The notes: generated from the letters alone by a model not told the origin. Shown: positions 39,113 through 51,881, counted from the stretch's first letter. The stretch is 64,000 bases of DNA from Actinomyces sp. oral taxon 414 (GCF_001278845.1 NZ_CP012590.1:1798001-1862000); one strand, 5' to 3'. Translations and numbers: made by a program.

Positions 39113-40291
39113 ATGAAGATCGCGCAGCGAGCCGTACGAGCACAGCCCTTCCACGCCATGAGCATCGGCGCCCGGGCACGGGAGCTGGAGTCCCGGGGGA
39201 TCCGCATCGCCAAGCTCAGCCTGGGCGAGCCCTCCTTCGGCGCCCCGCCGGGGGTCCACGAGGCCATGCGCGCCACCATGGACGGGCGCGCTCTGCCCTA
39301 CACCCCGGCCGCAGGCCTGCCCGCGCTGCGCCGGGCCGTGGCCGGCCTGTACCGCACCCGCCACGGCGTCGACGTCGACCCGCGGCGGGTGCTCATCACG
39401 GCGGGGGCCTCGGCGGGGCTGCTGCTGGCCACGGCGCTGACGACGGAGGCGGGCGACGACGTCGTCATGGCCGACCCCTGCTACCCCTGCAACCGCGAGC
39501 TCGTCGACACCTTCGGGGGCCGCGTCGTCCTGGCCCCCACGACGCCGGCCGCCCGCTACCAGCTCGACCTCGCCACGGCGCTGGCGGCCTGGACGGAACG
39601 CACGAGCGCGGTGCAGGTGGCCACGCCGTCGAACCCGACCGGCACGACCATCCCCTTCTCCGAGCTGGCCGCCATCTGCGAGGCGGCGCGCGAGCGCGGG
39701 GCCTGGCGGATCGTTGACGAGATCTACCTGTCCCTGGCCGACCCGGCGCCGGACGGCTCGCCGGCCCGCACCGCCCTGGAGGCTGACCCCGAGGCGATCA
39801 TCGTGTCCTCCTTCTCCAAGTACTTCGGGATGACCGGGTGGCGCCTGGGCTGGCTCGTCCTGCCCGAGGAGCTGCTCACCCCGGCCGACAACCTGGCCGT
39901 CAACTTCTTCCTGTGCGCCTCGACCCCCACGCAGATGGCGGCCCTGTCCTGCTTCACCCCCGAGGCGCTGACGGCCTGCGAGGACCGGCGCCTGGAGCTG
40001 CTCGCGCGCCGCGAACTCGTCCTGGACGGCCTGGAGCGGATCGGCCTGCCGGTGCCGGTGAAGCCCGACGGCGCCTTCTACGCCTACTTCGACGTGCGCG
40101 GGACGGGCCTGGACGCGTGGACCTTCTGCGAGCGGGCCCTGGAGGAGGCGCACGTGGCGCTGACGCCGGGGCGGGACTTCGGCCCGGCCACGGGGAGCAC
40201 GCACGTGCGCCTGTCCTACGCGGCCGGGCGCGAGGAGCTGGCCGAGGGTCTGGAGCGGCTCGGGGGCTTCGTGGCGGGCCTGGGCGGCTGA
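39113..40291 (+). CDS. Class I/II PLP-dependent aminotransferase
   Basis: A 392-residue fold-type I enzyme, cytoplasmic. The PLP Lys is in SSFSKYFGMTGWRLGW; other cofactor contacts are in TAGASAGLLLA, PSNPTGT and IVDEIYLSL, with the substrate-carboxylate Arg in HVRLSYAAG. CCAGGAG precedes the ATG. It belongs to the broad aspartate/aromatic aminotransferase group; substrate cannot be fixed from sequence. It is divergent from hppA, with 141 bases between starts. Confidence 0.92.
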   Translation: MKIAQRAVRAQPFHAMSIGARARELESRGIRIAKLSLGEPSFGAPPGVHEAMRATMDGRALPYTPAAGLPALRRAVAGLYRTRHGVDVDPRRVLITAGASAGLLLATALTTEAGDDVVMADPCYPCNRELVDTFGGRVVLAPTTPAARYQLDLATALAAWTERTSAVQVATPSNPTGTTIPFSELAAICEAARERGAWRIVDEIYLSLADPAPDGSPARTALEADPEAIIVSSFSKYFGMTGWRLGWLVLPEELLTPADNLAVNFFLCASTPTQMAALSCFTPEALTACEDRRLELLARRELVLDGLERIGLPVPVKPDGAFYAYFDVRGTGLDAWTFCERALEEAHVALTPGRDFGPATGSTHVRLSYAAGREELAEGLERLGGFVAGLGG

Positions 40292-40335
40292 GGGGGCCGA
40301 CGGCGACGGATCGTCGGCCTGGATCTTCCCGCCAG

Positions 40336-40444
40336 CCCGGTCCGGCCGCCCCACCGCCGGTCCGCCGGCTCTTCCCCGGCTCGCCAGCCCGGCCTCTGCC
40401 GGCTCTTCCCCCCGGTCCGGCCGCCCCACCGCCGGTCCGCCGGC
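40336..40444. repeat. 34-bp direct repeat in GC-rich gap
   Basis: The 34-base unit starting CCCGGTCCGGCCGCCCCACC occurs at 40336-40369 and 40411-40444, with partial copies up to about 40530. The whole 40292-40618 gap is low-complexity Pro-codon-like sequence without a gene I can support. Confidence 0.7.
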
Positions 40445-40618
40445 ATCGTCTGGCCGACCGTCCCCAGGGTCTTCCCCGGCCCGCCGGGCCAGCCTCTGCT
40501 GGCTCTTCCTGCCAGCCCGGTCGGCCAGCCGTCGATTTCCATCCCCGCCGTCCTGCCGACACCAGCCCGACGATCCGGCCCACCGGCTCGGTACGCTCGC
40601 GATCGGCGCCTGAGGCCT

Positions 40619-41551
40619 TCAGCGGTAGAGGGCGGCCAGGCGGCGCAGACCGGCGAGCCCCTGCGCGGAGTCGCGCGCCCAGCCGGCGACCCGGAGCGAG
40701 AGCAGCAGGTCGATTAGTCCCAGGCCCACCCGCCGGGGGCTGGCCAGACGAGGCACCGGGCCGGGGTCGGCGACCAGGCGCGATGCGAGGTCGGGGCGCT
40801 GGGCGGCGAGCAGGGCGCGGGCCTTGGCGGCGTGCACGGGCTCGGAGACAATGACGATCCGCGCGTAGGGCTCCAGGAGCGTCTGCGAGTTCGCCATGTT
40901 CTCCCAGGTGGAGCGGGAGGCCTCCTCCAGTGCGATCGGGCCGCGATACCCGGCGTCGCGGGCGGCGTCGGCCAGGAGCCGGGCTTCGCTGCGGCGTCCG
41001 GCGACCGCTCCCCCGGAGACGATCAGGGCGCCGTCCGTCTCCAGAGCCGCCAGACCCCGGACGATCCGGCGGCGGTTGATCCGACCGGCGCGGGGTCCGG
41101 CGTCGGCGTGCCCGAGGACGAGCACCGCCTGGCCCCGAGGAGCCGTGAGCCTCTGGTTGGTGAGGTGGACTTGGCCGCCCAGCACCGACGGGCCGCGGAG
41201 AGCCGCAAACGGCGGGCCCGTTGCGGAAGCCGGTTCCACGGGCGGAGTCTGGCTCCGGGGAGCCGGATCGCGGCCCAGGAGCCGGTCCCGACTGGCCCGT
41301 TCCGGGGTCCGGTCCCGACTGGCCCGTTCCGGAGCCCGGTCCCAGGCGGCCCGCACGTTTGAGCCCGGCGCCCCTGGTGCGCCAGGGGCAGGCCGGCGTC
41401 GAGGTCCGGCTAGCGCGTCTGAACCCGGCGGGTCGGCCCGCTGGCCGGGCAGGAACCACCGCGCGGCCCGACGCTCGATCGCCCCCGCCCCGAGCGCGGC
41501 CGCCAGGCCCGTCCCCGCGGCCAGTCCCGCCGCGACCACGAGCCTGTTCAC
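40619..41551 (-). CDS. DUF218/YdcF-SanA-type membrane-anchored protein
   Basis: A 310-residue protein: N-terminal signal-anchor helix (about 3-25), a variable Pro/Arg-rich linker of about 90 residues holding small direct repeats (PERASRDR twice), then the DUF218 fold with VLVLGHADAGPRAGRINRRR, GALIVSGGA and the acidic-site segment ALEEASRSTWENMANSQTLL. Family members are linked to envelope integrity (ElyC/SanA) but the reaction is unknown. It lies 7 bases downstream of the next unit's stop, perhaps in one transcript. Confidence 0.82.
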   Translation of the reverse strand: MNRLVVAAGLAAGTGLAAALGAGAIERRAARWFLPGQRADPPGSDALAGPRRRPAPGAPGAPGSNVRAAWDRAPERASRDRTPERASRDRLLGRDPAPRSQTPPVEPASATGPPFAALRGPSVLGGQVHLTNQRLTAPRGQAVLVLGHADAGPRAGRINRRRIVRGLAALETDGALIVSGGAVAGRRSEARLLADAARDAGYRGPIALEEASRSTWENMANSQTLLEPYARIVIVSEPVHAAKARALLAAQRPDLASRLVADPGPVPRLASPRRVGLGLIDLLLSLRVAGWARDSAQGLAGLRRLAALYR

Positions 41552-41558
41552 GTCCCCG

Positions 41559-43073
41559 TCACAGCATCACAATGTTGTGTGCACATATCGCACCCCACAC
41601 AATAATCCCGATCACGACGAAGAGAATGATCCGCCCCTTGAGGTTCAACACCTTCCGGCGCCACCATCCAACACGAAAGATGTCGAACAGGAAGAATAGG
41701 AGAAGCCCCAATTGCAGGGCCGTATAAACAAGCAGCACGAGCAATATTTTTATTCCAGCACCGTTATCTGAAAGACCCAAGTCCAGAACCACGGAGAAAA
41801 TTACCGAGGAAACCGCCCCCACGGCCAGCAGTGATCGGCGGAAACCCAGAGCGAAACTGAGTTTCTCATGCTCCCGCACAACGATGACGCAGGAGGCTAC
41901 GAATGCCGGAATAAGAGCCGCCACGGGGGTTACGGCCTGTCCGGGAAAGTCTTTAATCACCCTCGCACCGTGCTCACCCGCACTTACTGACAATATCCAC
42001 CAGAGCACGAGCTGGCCCACGATATAAGAAACCAGACACGCGACGAAAGCCGGGATTGTGAATATCTCGCGTTTGGGGTTCATATAGATGCGCATGTCGA
42101 AATTGGGGTGAGAAGACGACGGCGGCACATATATGGACACGACTTCCCCGTTCCAGCGCACACTGAGCGACTTCTTCACATCGCGGGCAACAGAGATCTT
42201 TTTCCCATCAGACTCATATCCGACATCATCGATTCGCATGCCCGTCGGCACCATGAATCGCACGTGGGTGCCGAGATCATCGTCGTCGTTCCTGCTCGCT
42301 CCGGGCAGGAGGACCGATGAGGCTGTGATACCGAATTTATCGAACCAGTTCCGACTCGGCTCCTCCCTGTTGGTGCTGAAGGAGAACTTTATGCGCGCCC
42401 TGGAGGTTGCGTCCGCCGGAGCGCTCAGGAGCACGAATGTTGAATCTCTCAACCAGGTCGCCACATCTTTGAGTGCGCCCATCTCTTTGAGAGCGACTTC
42501 TTCACCCTTTTCGAATGCAGCCCCATCCACGCATCCCAGGGCGGTGAACATATTCTTGTCGAAGTCATCCGCCGGACCGCTCAGAAAACTGTCATACATC
42601 TCCTTCGCCCTCAGATCGTTCAGATTTGAGAAAATATTTATATGCGACTTCTCGTAGCGAGTCGCCAAGAATCCGAAAAATAAGAAGGTGGCGAACCTCG
42701 CCGTCTCCCGACGCGTGGCCAGACACATCTGCTGATCCCAGCAACTTTCAAGCCTGTTCGTCATGTAAGGACGGTTATTCATGACGTCCAGTGGCAGCAG
42801 CATACGGGAACAACCCCGACTGTGAACCAGTTGGATGATCTTCGAGATGCTCCTGAACCGAATGAGGTCCACGTCATAGGACAGGGTGCAGTTCAAAGTC
42901 GCCCTGTCGACATACTCGAGTCGATTGACCTTCCGCAGCAGCCATTCGCGCCGTCTCAGCCAAGACTGGAAGTACTCTTTGGAATAGCTTTCAAGTTCGC
43001 GAGCAGTCGGAGATTGATCAAAATCGCTCGCATTTTGGGAATCACCCTCCTTGATCTGAGGGAAATCAGGCAT
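41559..43073 (-). CDS. Unknown 504-residue protein with five C-terminal membrane helices
   Basis: Not recognised. Residues 1-335 are soluble, with a helical Arg-rich start (QSWLRRREWLLRKVNRLEYV) and a beta-rich middle (SLSVRWNGEVVSIYVPPSSS). Five hydrophobic helices at about 345-500 include LVLLVYTALQLGLLLFFLFD. The layout, cytosolic domain plus membrane bundle, recalls accessory signalling or defence membrane proteins, but nothing ties it to a family. Base composition is more AT-rich than neighbours. It overlaps the small upstream gene by 8 bases. Confidence 0.75.
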   Translation of the reverse strand: MPDFPQIKEGDSQNASDFDQSPTARELESYSKEYFQSWLRRREWLLRKVNRLEYVDRATLNCTLSYDVDLIRFRSISKIIQLVHSRGCSRMLLPLDVMNNRPYMTNRLESCWDQQMCLATRRETARFATFLFFGFLATRYEKSHINIFSNLNDLRAKEMYDSFLSGPADDFDKNMFTALGCVDGAAFEKGEEVALKEMGALKDVATWLRDSTFVLLSAPADATSRARIKFSFSTNREEPSRNWFDKFGITASSVLLPGASRNDDDDLGTHVRFMVPTGMRIDDVGYESDGKKISVARDVKKSLSVRWNGEVVSIYVPPSSSHPNFDMRIYMNPKREIFTIPAFVACLVSYIVGQLVLWWILSVSAGEHGARVIKDFPGQAVTPVAALIPAFVASCVIVVREHEKLSFALGFRRSLLAVGAVSSVIFSVVLDLGLSDNGAGIKILLVLLVYTALQLGLLLFFLFDIFRVGWWRRKVLNLKGRIILFVVIGIIVWGAICAHNIVML

Positions 43074-43296
43074 CGTTTCTGACCTTCTCCTCCTCGTGTG
43101 GTTCTACTGCCTCATCCCGTAGATTTTCCCCGTAGTAGGCCCTCTTCAATTCGATGACCGGCGCCGGTATCGTTGCCATCGGCGGGATGATAATGCGACC
43201 ACGATGGGGGTTACCGCTTCCTGATCTCGCAGCTCCTGCCTTCTTATCAGCTCCTGCCTTCTTATTTCGCGCCAGCGCTAACAGATCAAAATTCAT
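43066..43296 (-). CDS. Small basic unknown protein (76 aa)
   Basis: Not recognised. The ATG at 43296 follows GGAG; a TTG 15 bases earlier is also open. The start is MNFDLLALARNKK, with a KKAGADKKAGA repeat, a disordered middle and an acidic end (EPHEEEKVRNDA). It overlaps the start of the 504-residue membrane protein by 8 bases, so the two are coupled and probably act together. Confidence 0.6.
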   Translation of the reverse strand: MNFDLLALARNKKAGADKKAGAARSGSGNPHRGRIIIPPMATIPAPVIELKRAYYGENLRDEAVEPHEEEKVRNDA

Positions 43297-44430
43297 TTTC
43301 TCCACACACAATCACGGGCACTTCGGGTATCGCTTCTTCGACGCACGTCCTCATTAAGTCAGTCATCAGAGATGCTCCACCCAGTATCTGCGGCGGCCGC
43401 ATCGTGTCATAATGGGGTGCGTCATCGCGACCATTATTACGGAGGGCTGCTCACCCGCTCGAGTGACACGAAGCCGAGTCGCCAACCGCGCCCGACGGAA
43501 ATGAAGAGCGGTTCGCGGTGAGACGCCCGGCGCACACGGAGCCGAAGGCCGATGACGGCCTCATGCAATCGTAATGCGATCGGAACGGATGGATGCCCGC
43601 GACCAAAAAGCGAAAATTCGTGCACAAGAGGTCTCGGAATGATTCCCTCTCCGTGGCGCTGTGAATCGCGAAGACGATCGGACGTGCAGAGAGGCGAGGG
43701 TCGATCCTCACACCGTACGAGATGAAGGAGAAGGCGCAGAAGAACAAGCGGAGCCGACCGGATCCCACCGGCCAACCACAGGGAACCGCACAGGCCCGCC
43801 GCGCCCGTCGACCACACCGACCCCGAGCAGGACCGCTCGGGGTTCGACACCCACTCGGACGACATGAGGCGAAAGCGGTATCAGCAGGCAACGCCGGCGA
43901 CCGGTCGAGGCCGTTGCTAGCAACCGCGCAGCAAGGCGCCCGCCAGTCGATCGGCTCGTCTTCCTGACGGCAACATATTCCTCACTCCACTGCTTGATCG
44001 GATGCTGGACCGGGTCAGGGAACCCGACTCATCGGCCAATCCAGTGACCATATCACGTGCTTGCAGTGATATATATCACTTTTACGTCCGGATGCCGAAC
44101 CTTTCTTGCCGGAGACGGTGGCCTGGAGACCGGGGATCGGCATGGCGGTACCGGTGGGGTCGAGTGCGTGTTCACAGAGGGGCGGTCGTCTGCGCGGTTC
44201 GGGCGGGATCGGGCCCGGTCGCCCGCGGCCGTATCAGCCGTGCCGTCCCCTGCGTGCCCTGTCCCCGGGAGGACCGCTCCGCAGCGGACGGCGGCGTGCT
44301 CGTCGGCTGGCTGCGCGCCCCGCCTTCTCGGGGGCGCCGGTAGGAGAAGAGCCTCCGGAGCGGATCCCGGTCGGTGGACCGGACCTGTCGCACTCCTCGT
44401 CCGCGCCGCACTGGGGGACGCCGCGGTCCG
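43297..44430. other. Long gap without a supportable gene
   Basis: Frames of 70-190 codons exist on both strands here, but none has family-like sequence or a good ribosome site, and opposite-strand frames overlap. Near 44070 an AT-rich palindromic stretch TGATATATATCA stands out and could be a promoter or operator. The segment may be a decayed accessory insertion. Confidence 0.5.
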
Positions 44431-44499
44431 CGAGATCGCCGGGTAACCCGCGAGAACGTACCCCTGGCAGACGTTCTCGCGGGTTACCCGGCGATCTCG
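44431..44499. repeat. Palindromic dispersed element, copy 2
   Basis: Perfect 29-bp arms (44431-44459, 44471-44499) around an 11-bp centre, the same sequence as 551-619 apart from one arm base and one centre base. An extra half-copy ACGTTCTCGCGG follows at 44511. Confidence 0.9.
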
Positions 44500-44612
44500 C
44501 GGGTCAAGTGACGTTCTCGCGGACCCGGCCGGGCTAGGACGGGCTAAGGCGGGCCGAGCCCAGGCGGCGGGGGCCGGCGCAGACCCGATCCGGCCCGGGC
44601 CCGGCTTGCGCA

Positions 44613-44745
44613 ATGCGAGCTCAGCTCGCCGAAATCCACCTCAGCTCGCACAATGTGAGCTCAGCTCAACACAATCCACCTCAGCTCGATTCGTGCGAGC
44701 TCAGCTCGCACAATGCGAGCTGAGGTGACATCACCGAATCGACTC
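44613..44745 (-). repeat. GAGCT-rich 130-bp repeat downstream of tRNA-Val
   Basis: Read on the minus strand it starts GAGTCGATTCGGTGATGTCA and holds tandem units built on GAGCTGAGCTC plus AGGTGGATTT. It matches 56691-56823 in opposite orientation; the first 53 bases share 50. It lies 126 bases past the tRNA-Val 3' end. Confidence 0.85.
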
Positions 44746-44871
44746 TCCCCGGGTGGCTCCCCCCGAGCAAGGCACGCAAGCGGACGGCGCGCCGGGTCCC
44801 GAGCCGCGTCCCCGAACTCCCCCGGGGCGGAGGCGCACAGACGGCCGCTCTTCTCGCGCGCGAGAGCCTCA

Positions 44872-44947
44872 TGGTGGACCCGGCCGGACTCGAACCGACG
44901 ACCGCCGCGGTGTAAACGCGTTGCTCTACCAGCTGAGCTACGGGTCC
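44872..44947 (-). tRNA. tRNA-Val (UAC)
   Basis: 76 bases with encoded CCA. Acceptor GGACCCG/CGGGTCC, D arm GCTC/GAGC, anticodon loop TTTACAC (UAC) on stem ACGCG/CGCGG with a mismatched first pair, T arm GTCGGTTCGAGTCCGGC. Confidence 0.93.
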
Positions 44948-45041
44948 GTGTGCTTCGGAGCGCCCTGGTCGCGCCCCGGGGACGGCTGCGGGCGGAAGGC
45001 GACGGGCGCGCCGCCGTCGCGCTGCCGCCCGCACCGCCGTC

Positions 45042-45446
45042 TCAGTGCCGCCGACTGGATACGCGGATGCCGCTCCAGCGCCGGCCCATCGCGGCCACCG
45101 AGGTGGCGTGCATGCCCGCGGTGCGGGCGGCCTCTTCGACGTCGGCGGCGGGGACGGCCCCCACGGTGCGGGCCTTGGGGGTCAGGACCCAGACGAGCCC
45201 GTCGCCGTCGAGATTGGCCTGGGCGTCGACGAGAAGATCCGTCAGGTCGTCGACGTCGCCGTCGTCGGCCCTCCACCAGATGATGGCGGAATCGGCCACA
45301 TCCTCGTAGTCCTCGTCCACCAATTCGGTGCCGGTCTGGGCCTCGGCGGCCTCGCGCAGCGCCTGGTCGACGTCGTCGTCGTACCCGAACTCCTGGATGA
45401 TGAGGCCGGAGGTGAAGCCGAAGGCGCCACCCGCTGTACTCGTCAC
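45042..45446 (-). CDS. DUF3052 family protein
   Basis: A 134-residue actinobacterial protein. Its start FGFTSGLIIQEFGYDDDVDQ, the acidic middle and the segment GLVWVLTPKARTVG match DUF3052, whose gene lies next to aceE in many actinobacteria, as here. Function is not known. The GTG at 45446 has GGAGAG ahead; the frame runs further upstream without similarity. It is divergent from aceE. Confidence 0.85.
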   Translation of the reverse strand: MTSTAGGAFGFTSGLIIQEFGYDDDVDQALREAAEAQTGTELVDEDYEDVADSAIIWWRADDGDVDDLTDLLVDAQANLDGDGLVWVLTPKARTVGAVPAADVEEAARTAGMHATSVAAMGRRWSGIRVSSRRH

Positions 45447-45793
45447 TGTTGTCTCTCCATCCCCGGGCCGTCTCCGACCTCGTCTCGCGCGTGCGCGGCG
45501 TCCCGCCCGGTGCGGGAGCCCCGTGGCACTAGCCCATCGCACATGGGAGCAGACACGCAAGTGAGCCGTGCGCCCGCGGCCTCCGGCGGCTCTTCCGCCC
45601 GCCTTGCACGAGCCCGGCCCGGTGCCCGACCTCACATGAGATGTGGGACTTTCATCCCCCTCGGAGGGCGACTTCGGTCTCCCGAGGCCGTAGATTGGAC
45701 CCCGCAGACACCAGTGGTCCCGAGCCGAGGCGCTGACCGGCCCCTCCGGACGATCACGGGCCACCACCGCAGATGGCGAGGAAAGAGGATTCC
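45447..45793. promoter_or_regulatory. Divergent control region between DUF3052 and aceE
   Basis: No gene. TAGATT at 45691-45696 could be a -10 box for aceE. CACAT-GAG-ATGTG (45633-45645) is a small inverted repeat, and CCCAT-CGCAC-ATGGG near 45535 is a second of similar type, so a dimeric regulator may bind. These are weak, visual signals. Confidence 0.3.
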
Positions 45794-48553
<2,760 letters not shown>

Positions 48554-48571
48554 GCGGGCCGGGCCCGCCGC

Positions 48572-50080
48572 TCAGCGCCCGGCGGATCCGGCCCCGTCCG
48601 CGCCCGACCCGGCGGAGCCCGCCGAGTCCGCCTTGGAGTAGGAGGGGTCCGAGCCGGAGTAGTGGTGGGCGTCGCGGTAGCGCGGGCGCAGCAGGTTCTC
48701 CACGCTCAGCAGCTCGTCGAGGGTGGCCTCGTCCAGCAGGCCCATCTCCAGGACGACCTCGCGCACATTGCGTCCGCTGCGCGCGCACTCGCGCCCCACC
48801 AGATCGCCGTTGTGGTGGCCGATGACCTCGTTGAGGTAGGTGACGATGCCAATGGAGCTGAGCACGTTGCGGCGGCACACGTCCTCATTGGCCTCGATCC
48901 CCACAATGCACAGCTCGCGCAGCGTGCGCATGGCGTTGCGCAGGAGCCTGATCGACTCGAAGGACACCTGGCCGATGACCGGCTCCATGACGTTGAGCTG
49001 GAGCTGGCCGGCCTCGGCCGCGAAGGTCAGCGTCACGTCGTTGCCGATCACCTTGAAGCAGACCTGGTTGACGACCTCGGGGATGATCGGGTTGACCTTG
49101 GCGGGCATGATCGAGGAGCCGGCGGCCCGCTCGGGCAGGCGGATCTCCCCCAGGCCCGCACGCGGCCCCGACGACAGCAGCCTCAGGTCGTTGCAGATCT
49201 TGGAGAGCTTGACGGCCAGGCGCTTGATGGCGGCGTGCATTGACACGTAGGCGCCGGTGTCGCTGGTGGCCTCCAGCAGGTCGGCGGCCCCCCTGATGTC
49301 CGTCAGCCCGGTGACCTCCCGCAGGTGGTGCACCACCGCCTCCTGGTAGCCGGGGGGCGTGTTGAGCCCGGTGCCGATGGCCGTGGCACCGAGGTTGACC
49401 TCCAGCAGCAGGGCCGCGCTGTGGATGAGGCGCTCGACCTCCTCGTCCAGGAGCACGGCGAAGGCCTGGAACTCCTGGCCCAGGCTCATGGGCACCGCGT
49501 CCTGCAGCTGGGTGCGCCCCATCTTGAGCACGTCGGCGAACTGGCGGGACTTGCTCAGGATGGCGTCAATGAGTTCGCACAGCTCCGCCTCCAGGCCCTG
49601 CACCGCCGCGTACAGGCCCAGCCGGAACCCCGTGGGGTAGGCGTCGTTGGTGGACTGGCACTTGTTGACGTGGTCGTTGGGGTGGATGACGTCGTAGCGG
49701 CCCTTGGCGTAGCCCAGGTGCTCCAACGCGAGGTTGGCGATGACCTCGTTGGTGTTCATGTTCAGGCTGGTGCCCGCCCCGCCCTGGAAGGCGTCGATGG
49801 GGAACTGGTCCAGGCACCGCCCCTTCTCCAGGACCTGGTCGCAGGCCCATATGATCGCCCTGGTGATCTCCTCGTCGAGCGTGCCCAGCTCCCGGTTGGC
49901 CAGGGCGGAGGCCTTCTTGACCTGGACCATGCCCCGGATGAAGGAGGGCTCGTCTCCGATCGTGGCCCCGGAGATGCGGAAGTTCTCCTGGGCGCGCAGA
50001 GTGTGGATCCCCCAGTAGGCCTCGAGGGGGACCTGGCGCGGGCCGAGGAGGTCCTCCTCGGTGCGGGTGGCCTGTGGCAT
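48572..50080 (-). CDS. aspA: Aspartate ammonia-lyase
   Basis: Converts aspartate to fumarate and ammonia, reversibly. The 502-residue protein of the fumarase/aspartase superfamily has [17 protein letters not shown], the THP-type segment [38 protein letters not shown] and the active-site loop [15 protein letters not shown]. The ATG at 50080 has GGAGGAAG; upstream frame is unrelated. A Ser/Gly/Ala tail of about 35 residues follows the fold. It converges with aceE. Confidence 0.94.
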   Translation of the reverse strand: MPQATRTEEDLLGPRQVPLEAYWGIHTLRAQENFRISGATIGDEPSFIRGMVQVKKASALANRELGTLDEEITRAIIWACDQVLEKGRCLDQFPIDAFQGGAGTSLNMNTNEVIANLALEHLGYAKGRYDVIHPNDHVNKCQSTNDAYPTGFRLGLYAAVQGLEAELCELIDAILSKSRQFADVLKMGRTQLQDAVPMSLGQEFQAFAVLLDEEVERLIHSAALLLEVNLGATAIGTGLNTPPGYQEAVVHHLREVTGLTDIRGAADLLEATSDTGAYVSMHAAIKRLAVKLSKICNDLRLLSSGPRAGLGEIRLPERAAGSSIMPAKVNPIIPEVVNQVCFKVIGNDVTLTFAAEAGQLQLNVMEPVIGQVSFESIRLLRNAMRTLRELCIVGIEANEDVCRRNVLSSIGIVTYLNEVIGHHNGDLVGRECARSGRNVREVVLEMGLLDEATLDELLSVENLLRPRYRDAHHYSGSDPSYSKADSAGSAGSGADGAGSAGR

Positions 50081-50274
50081 CGTTCTTCCTCCGGTCGCGC
50101 TCATCGCGCGTCGTCCTTGGACCTTCGGGCCCGGGCCGGACGGTCCGGGCCCGCTCATAGGTTACCGCCCGGTTTCGCCGCGAGCGCGACATCACACGAC
50201 CTCGTGGGCCGGATGGCTCCGTCGATCGGTTGAACGGGGCGGGAACGGGTCCGGCCAGCCACTAGGATCCTGTC

Positions 50275-51453
50275 ATGGACGACCTGAGCCTCCCTGCCGT
50301 GGACTCGCTGCGACGCGCGCAGAACGCCATTATCGAGCACTCCCTGGACCGCATCAGCGCGGAGCACCCCTGGTACCGGACCCTGCCCGAGGCCCCGCGC
50401 CGTCAGATCGACGCCGTGGCGCGCCTGGGCGTGACCATGTTCGTCGATTCGGTCGAGACTCCGCGCGACGACGTCGTCCCCAACCGGATCTTCTCGGTCG
50501 CCCCCGCCGCTTTAACGGGCACCATCACCCTGGGGCAGACCCTGGGCCTGGTGCGCACCGTCCTCGACGTCGTCATAGAGGAGGCCCCGCAGGCGGTGCC
50601 CGCCGAGGACCACGACACCGTCACCATTCTGGCGCTGACCTTCGGGCGCGACGTCGGTTTCGCCGCGGCGGAGGTCTACGCCCGCGCCGCCGAGGCCCGC
50701 GGGGCCTGGGACGCGCGGCTGGAGTCGGTGGCCGTGGACTCCATGCTCCACGACTCCCCCGAGGACGCCGTCACCCGCGCCGGCACCGCCGGCTGGGGCG
50801 GCGCGGGCCCCGTGGTCGCCCTGGTCGCCCGGGCCGCCCTGGACGCCATGGGCGCCTCCCGCCTGCGCCACGAGTGCCGTCAGTTGAGCAGCGACTGCCT
50901 GGTCTCCGCCCGCGGCGACTCGGTCATTATTGTCCTGGGGGCCGCCGAGGAGGAGGCCGGGGGCGGGGGGTCGCCCGAGCGGGCCCTGGGGCGGGCGGCG
51001 CAGACGATCGCCTCGATGATCGACGGCGTCGTCGTTATCGGCCCGGTCGTGCCCGGTATAGATCAGGCCGGGCGCTCGCTCCGTTCGGCCCTGGCGGGCC
51101 TGCGGGCCCGGCCCGGTTGGCCCGACGCCCCCAATCCCGTTCACGCCGACGATCTTCTGCCCGAGCGGCTGTTGGACGGGGACGAGCTCGCCGCCGAGCA
51201 GATCACCGCCCTGGTGGGCGCGCCCCTGCACTCCATGGGGGAGCCCTTCGAGGAGACGGTGGCGACCTACCTCTCCCTGGGGGGGAGCCTGGAGGCCACC
51301 GCCCGCGCCCTGTTCGTCCACGCCAATACCGTCCGCTACCGCCTGGGGCGGGTGAGCGAGCAGGTCGGCTGGGACGCCACCGACGCCCGCGACGGGCTCA
51401 TGCTGCACATGGCGATTATCGTCGGGCGCCTGCGGGCCCATCAGGGGGGCTGA
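50275..51453 (+). CDS. PucR-type transcriptional regulator, FasR-like
   Basis: A 392-residue protein: a helical N-terminal region, a GGDEF-like/PucR middle with DCLVSARGDSVIIVLGAAEE, and a C-terminal HTH_30 domain YLSLGGSLEATARALFVHAN followed by TVRYRLGRV. FasR of actinobacteria has this layout and activates the fatty-acid synthase genes next to it; here acpP and fabF follow in the same direction. By analogy I infer control of acpP-fabF. It is divergent from aspA. Confidence 0.85.
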   Translation: MDDLSLPAVDSLRRAQNAIIEHSLDRISAEHPWYRTLPEAPRRQIDAVARLGVTMFVDSVETPRDDVVPNRIFSVAPAALTGTITLGQTLGLVRTVLDVVIEEAPQAVPAEDHDTVTILALTFGRDVGFAAAEVYARAAEARGAWDARLESVAVDSMLHDSPEDAVTRAGTAGWGGAGPVVALVARAALDAMGASRLRHECRQLSSDCLVSARGDSVIIVLGAAEEEAGGGGSPERALGRAAQTIASMIDGVVVIGPVVPGIDQAGRSLRSALAGLRARPGWPDAPNPVHADDLLPERLLDGDELAAEQITALVGAPLHSMGEPFEETVATYLSLGGSLEATARALFVHANTVRYRLGRVSEQVGWDATDARDGLMLHMAIIVGRLRAHQGG

Positions 51454-51632
51454 GCGTCCCGGGCGGGCCGGGGGCGGGCTGGGCGGTCCGCTCCACCTGC
51501 TCCGGCCCGCCGGGCGCGCTCCGGCCTGCCGGGCGCGGCGCGGGCCCGGTTCCGCGCGGGCGGCCCGCGTGGTCCACAATGGGCCCGCCCGGGGCGCAGC
51601 CCGCCCGCCACCGTCGTCAGAAGGAGCCGCAC

Positions 51633-51881
51633 ATGGCCGACCAGCACACCGACGTCGCCGCCGCGATCATCGAGATCACCGCCGAGGAGGCCGGCGTCGA
51701 GGCCGCCGGGGTCACCCCCGCGTCCCGTTTCGCCGACGACCTCGACATCGACTCCCTGGGGCTGCTCACCATCGCCACGCAGGTCGAGGAGCGCCTGGGC
51801 GTGACCCTGGACGACTCCCTCATCCCGAACCTGCCGACGGTGGGCGCCCTCATCGACCTGGTCTCCACGCAGAGGGCCTGA
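51633..51881 (+). CDS. acpP: Acyl carrier protein
   Basis: Carries growing acyl chains on phosphopantetheine. The 82-residue acidic protein has the attachment Ser in DDLDIDSLGLLTIATQVEER and the usual end LIDLV. AAGGAG precedes the ATG at 51633. It overlaps fabF by one base (TGATG), so the two are translationally coupled. It would also be the octanoyl donor for LipB. Confidence 0.95.
   Translation: MADQHTDVAAAIIEITAEEAGVEAAGVTPASRFADDLDIDSLGLLTIATQVEERLGVTLDDSLIPNLPTVGALIDLVSTQRA

Noticed and set aside
43437..43891. Minus-strand frames of about 145 codons near 43.6 kb
   Set aside because: Sequence is Arg/Ser/Gly-rich noise, two frames compete for the same DNA, and no family resemblance is seen.
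44053..44613. Overlapping frames on both strands in the gap before tRNA-Val
   Set aside because: No ribosome sites or recognisable motifs, and they cover the palindromic element and each other.
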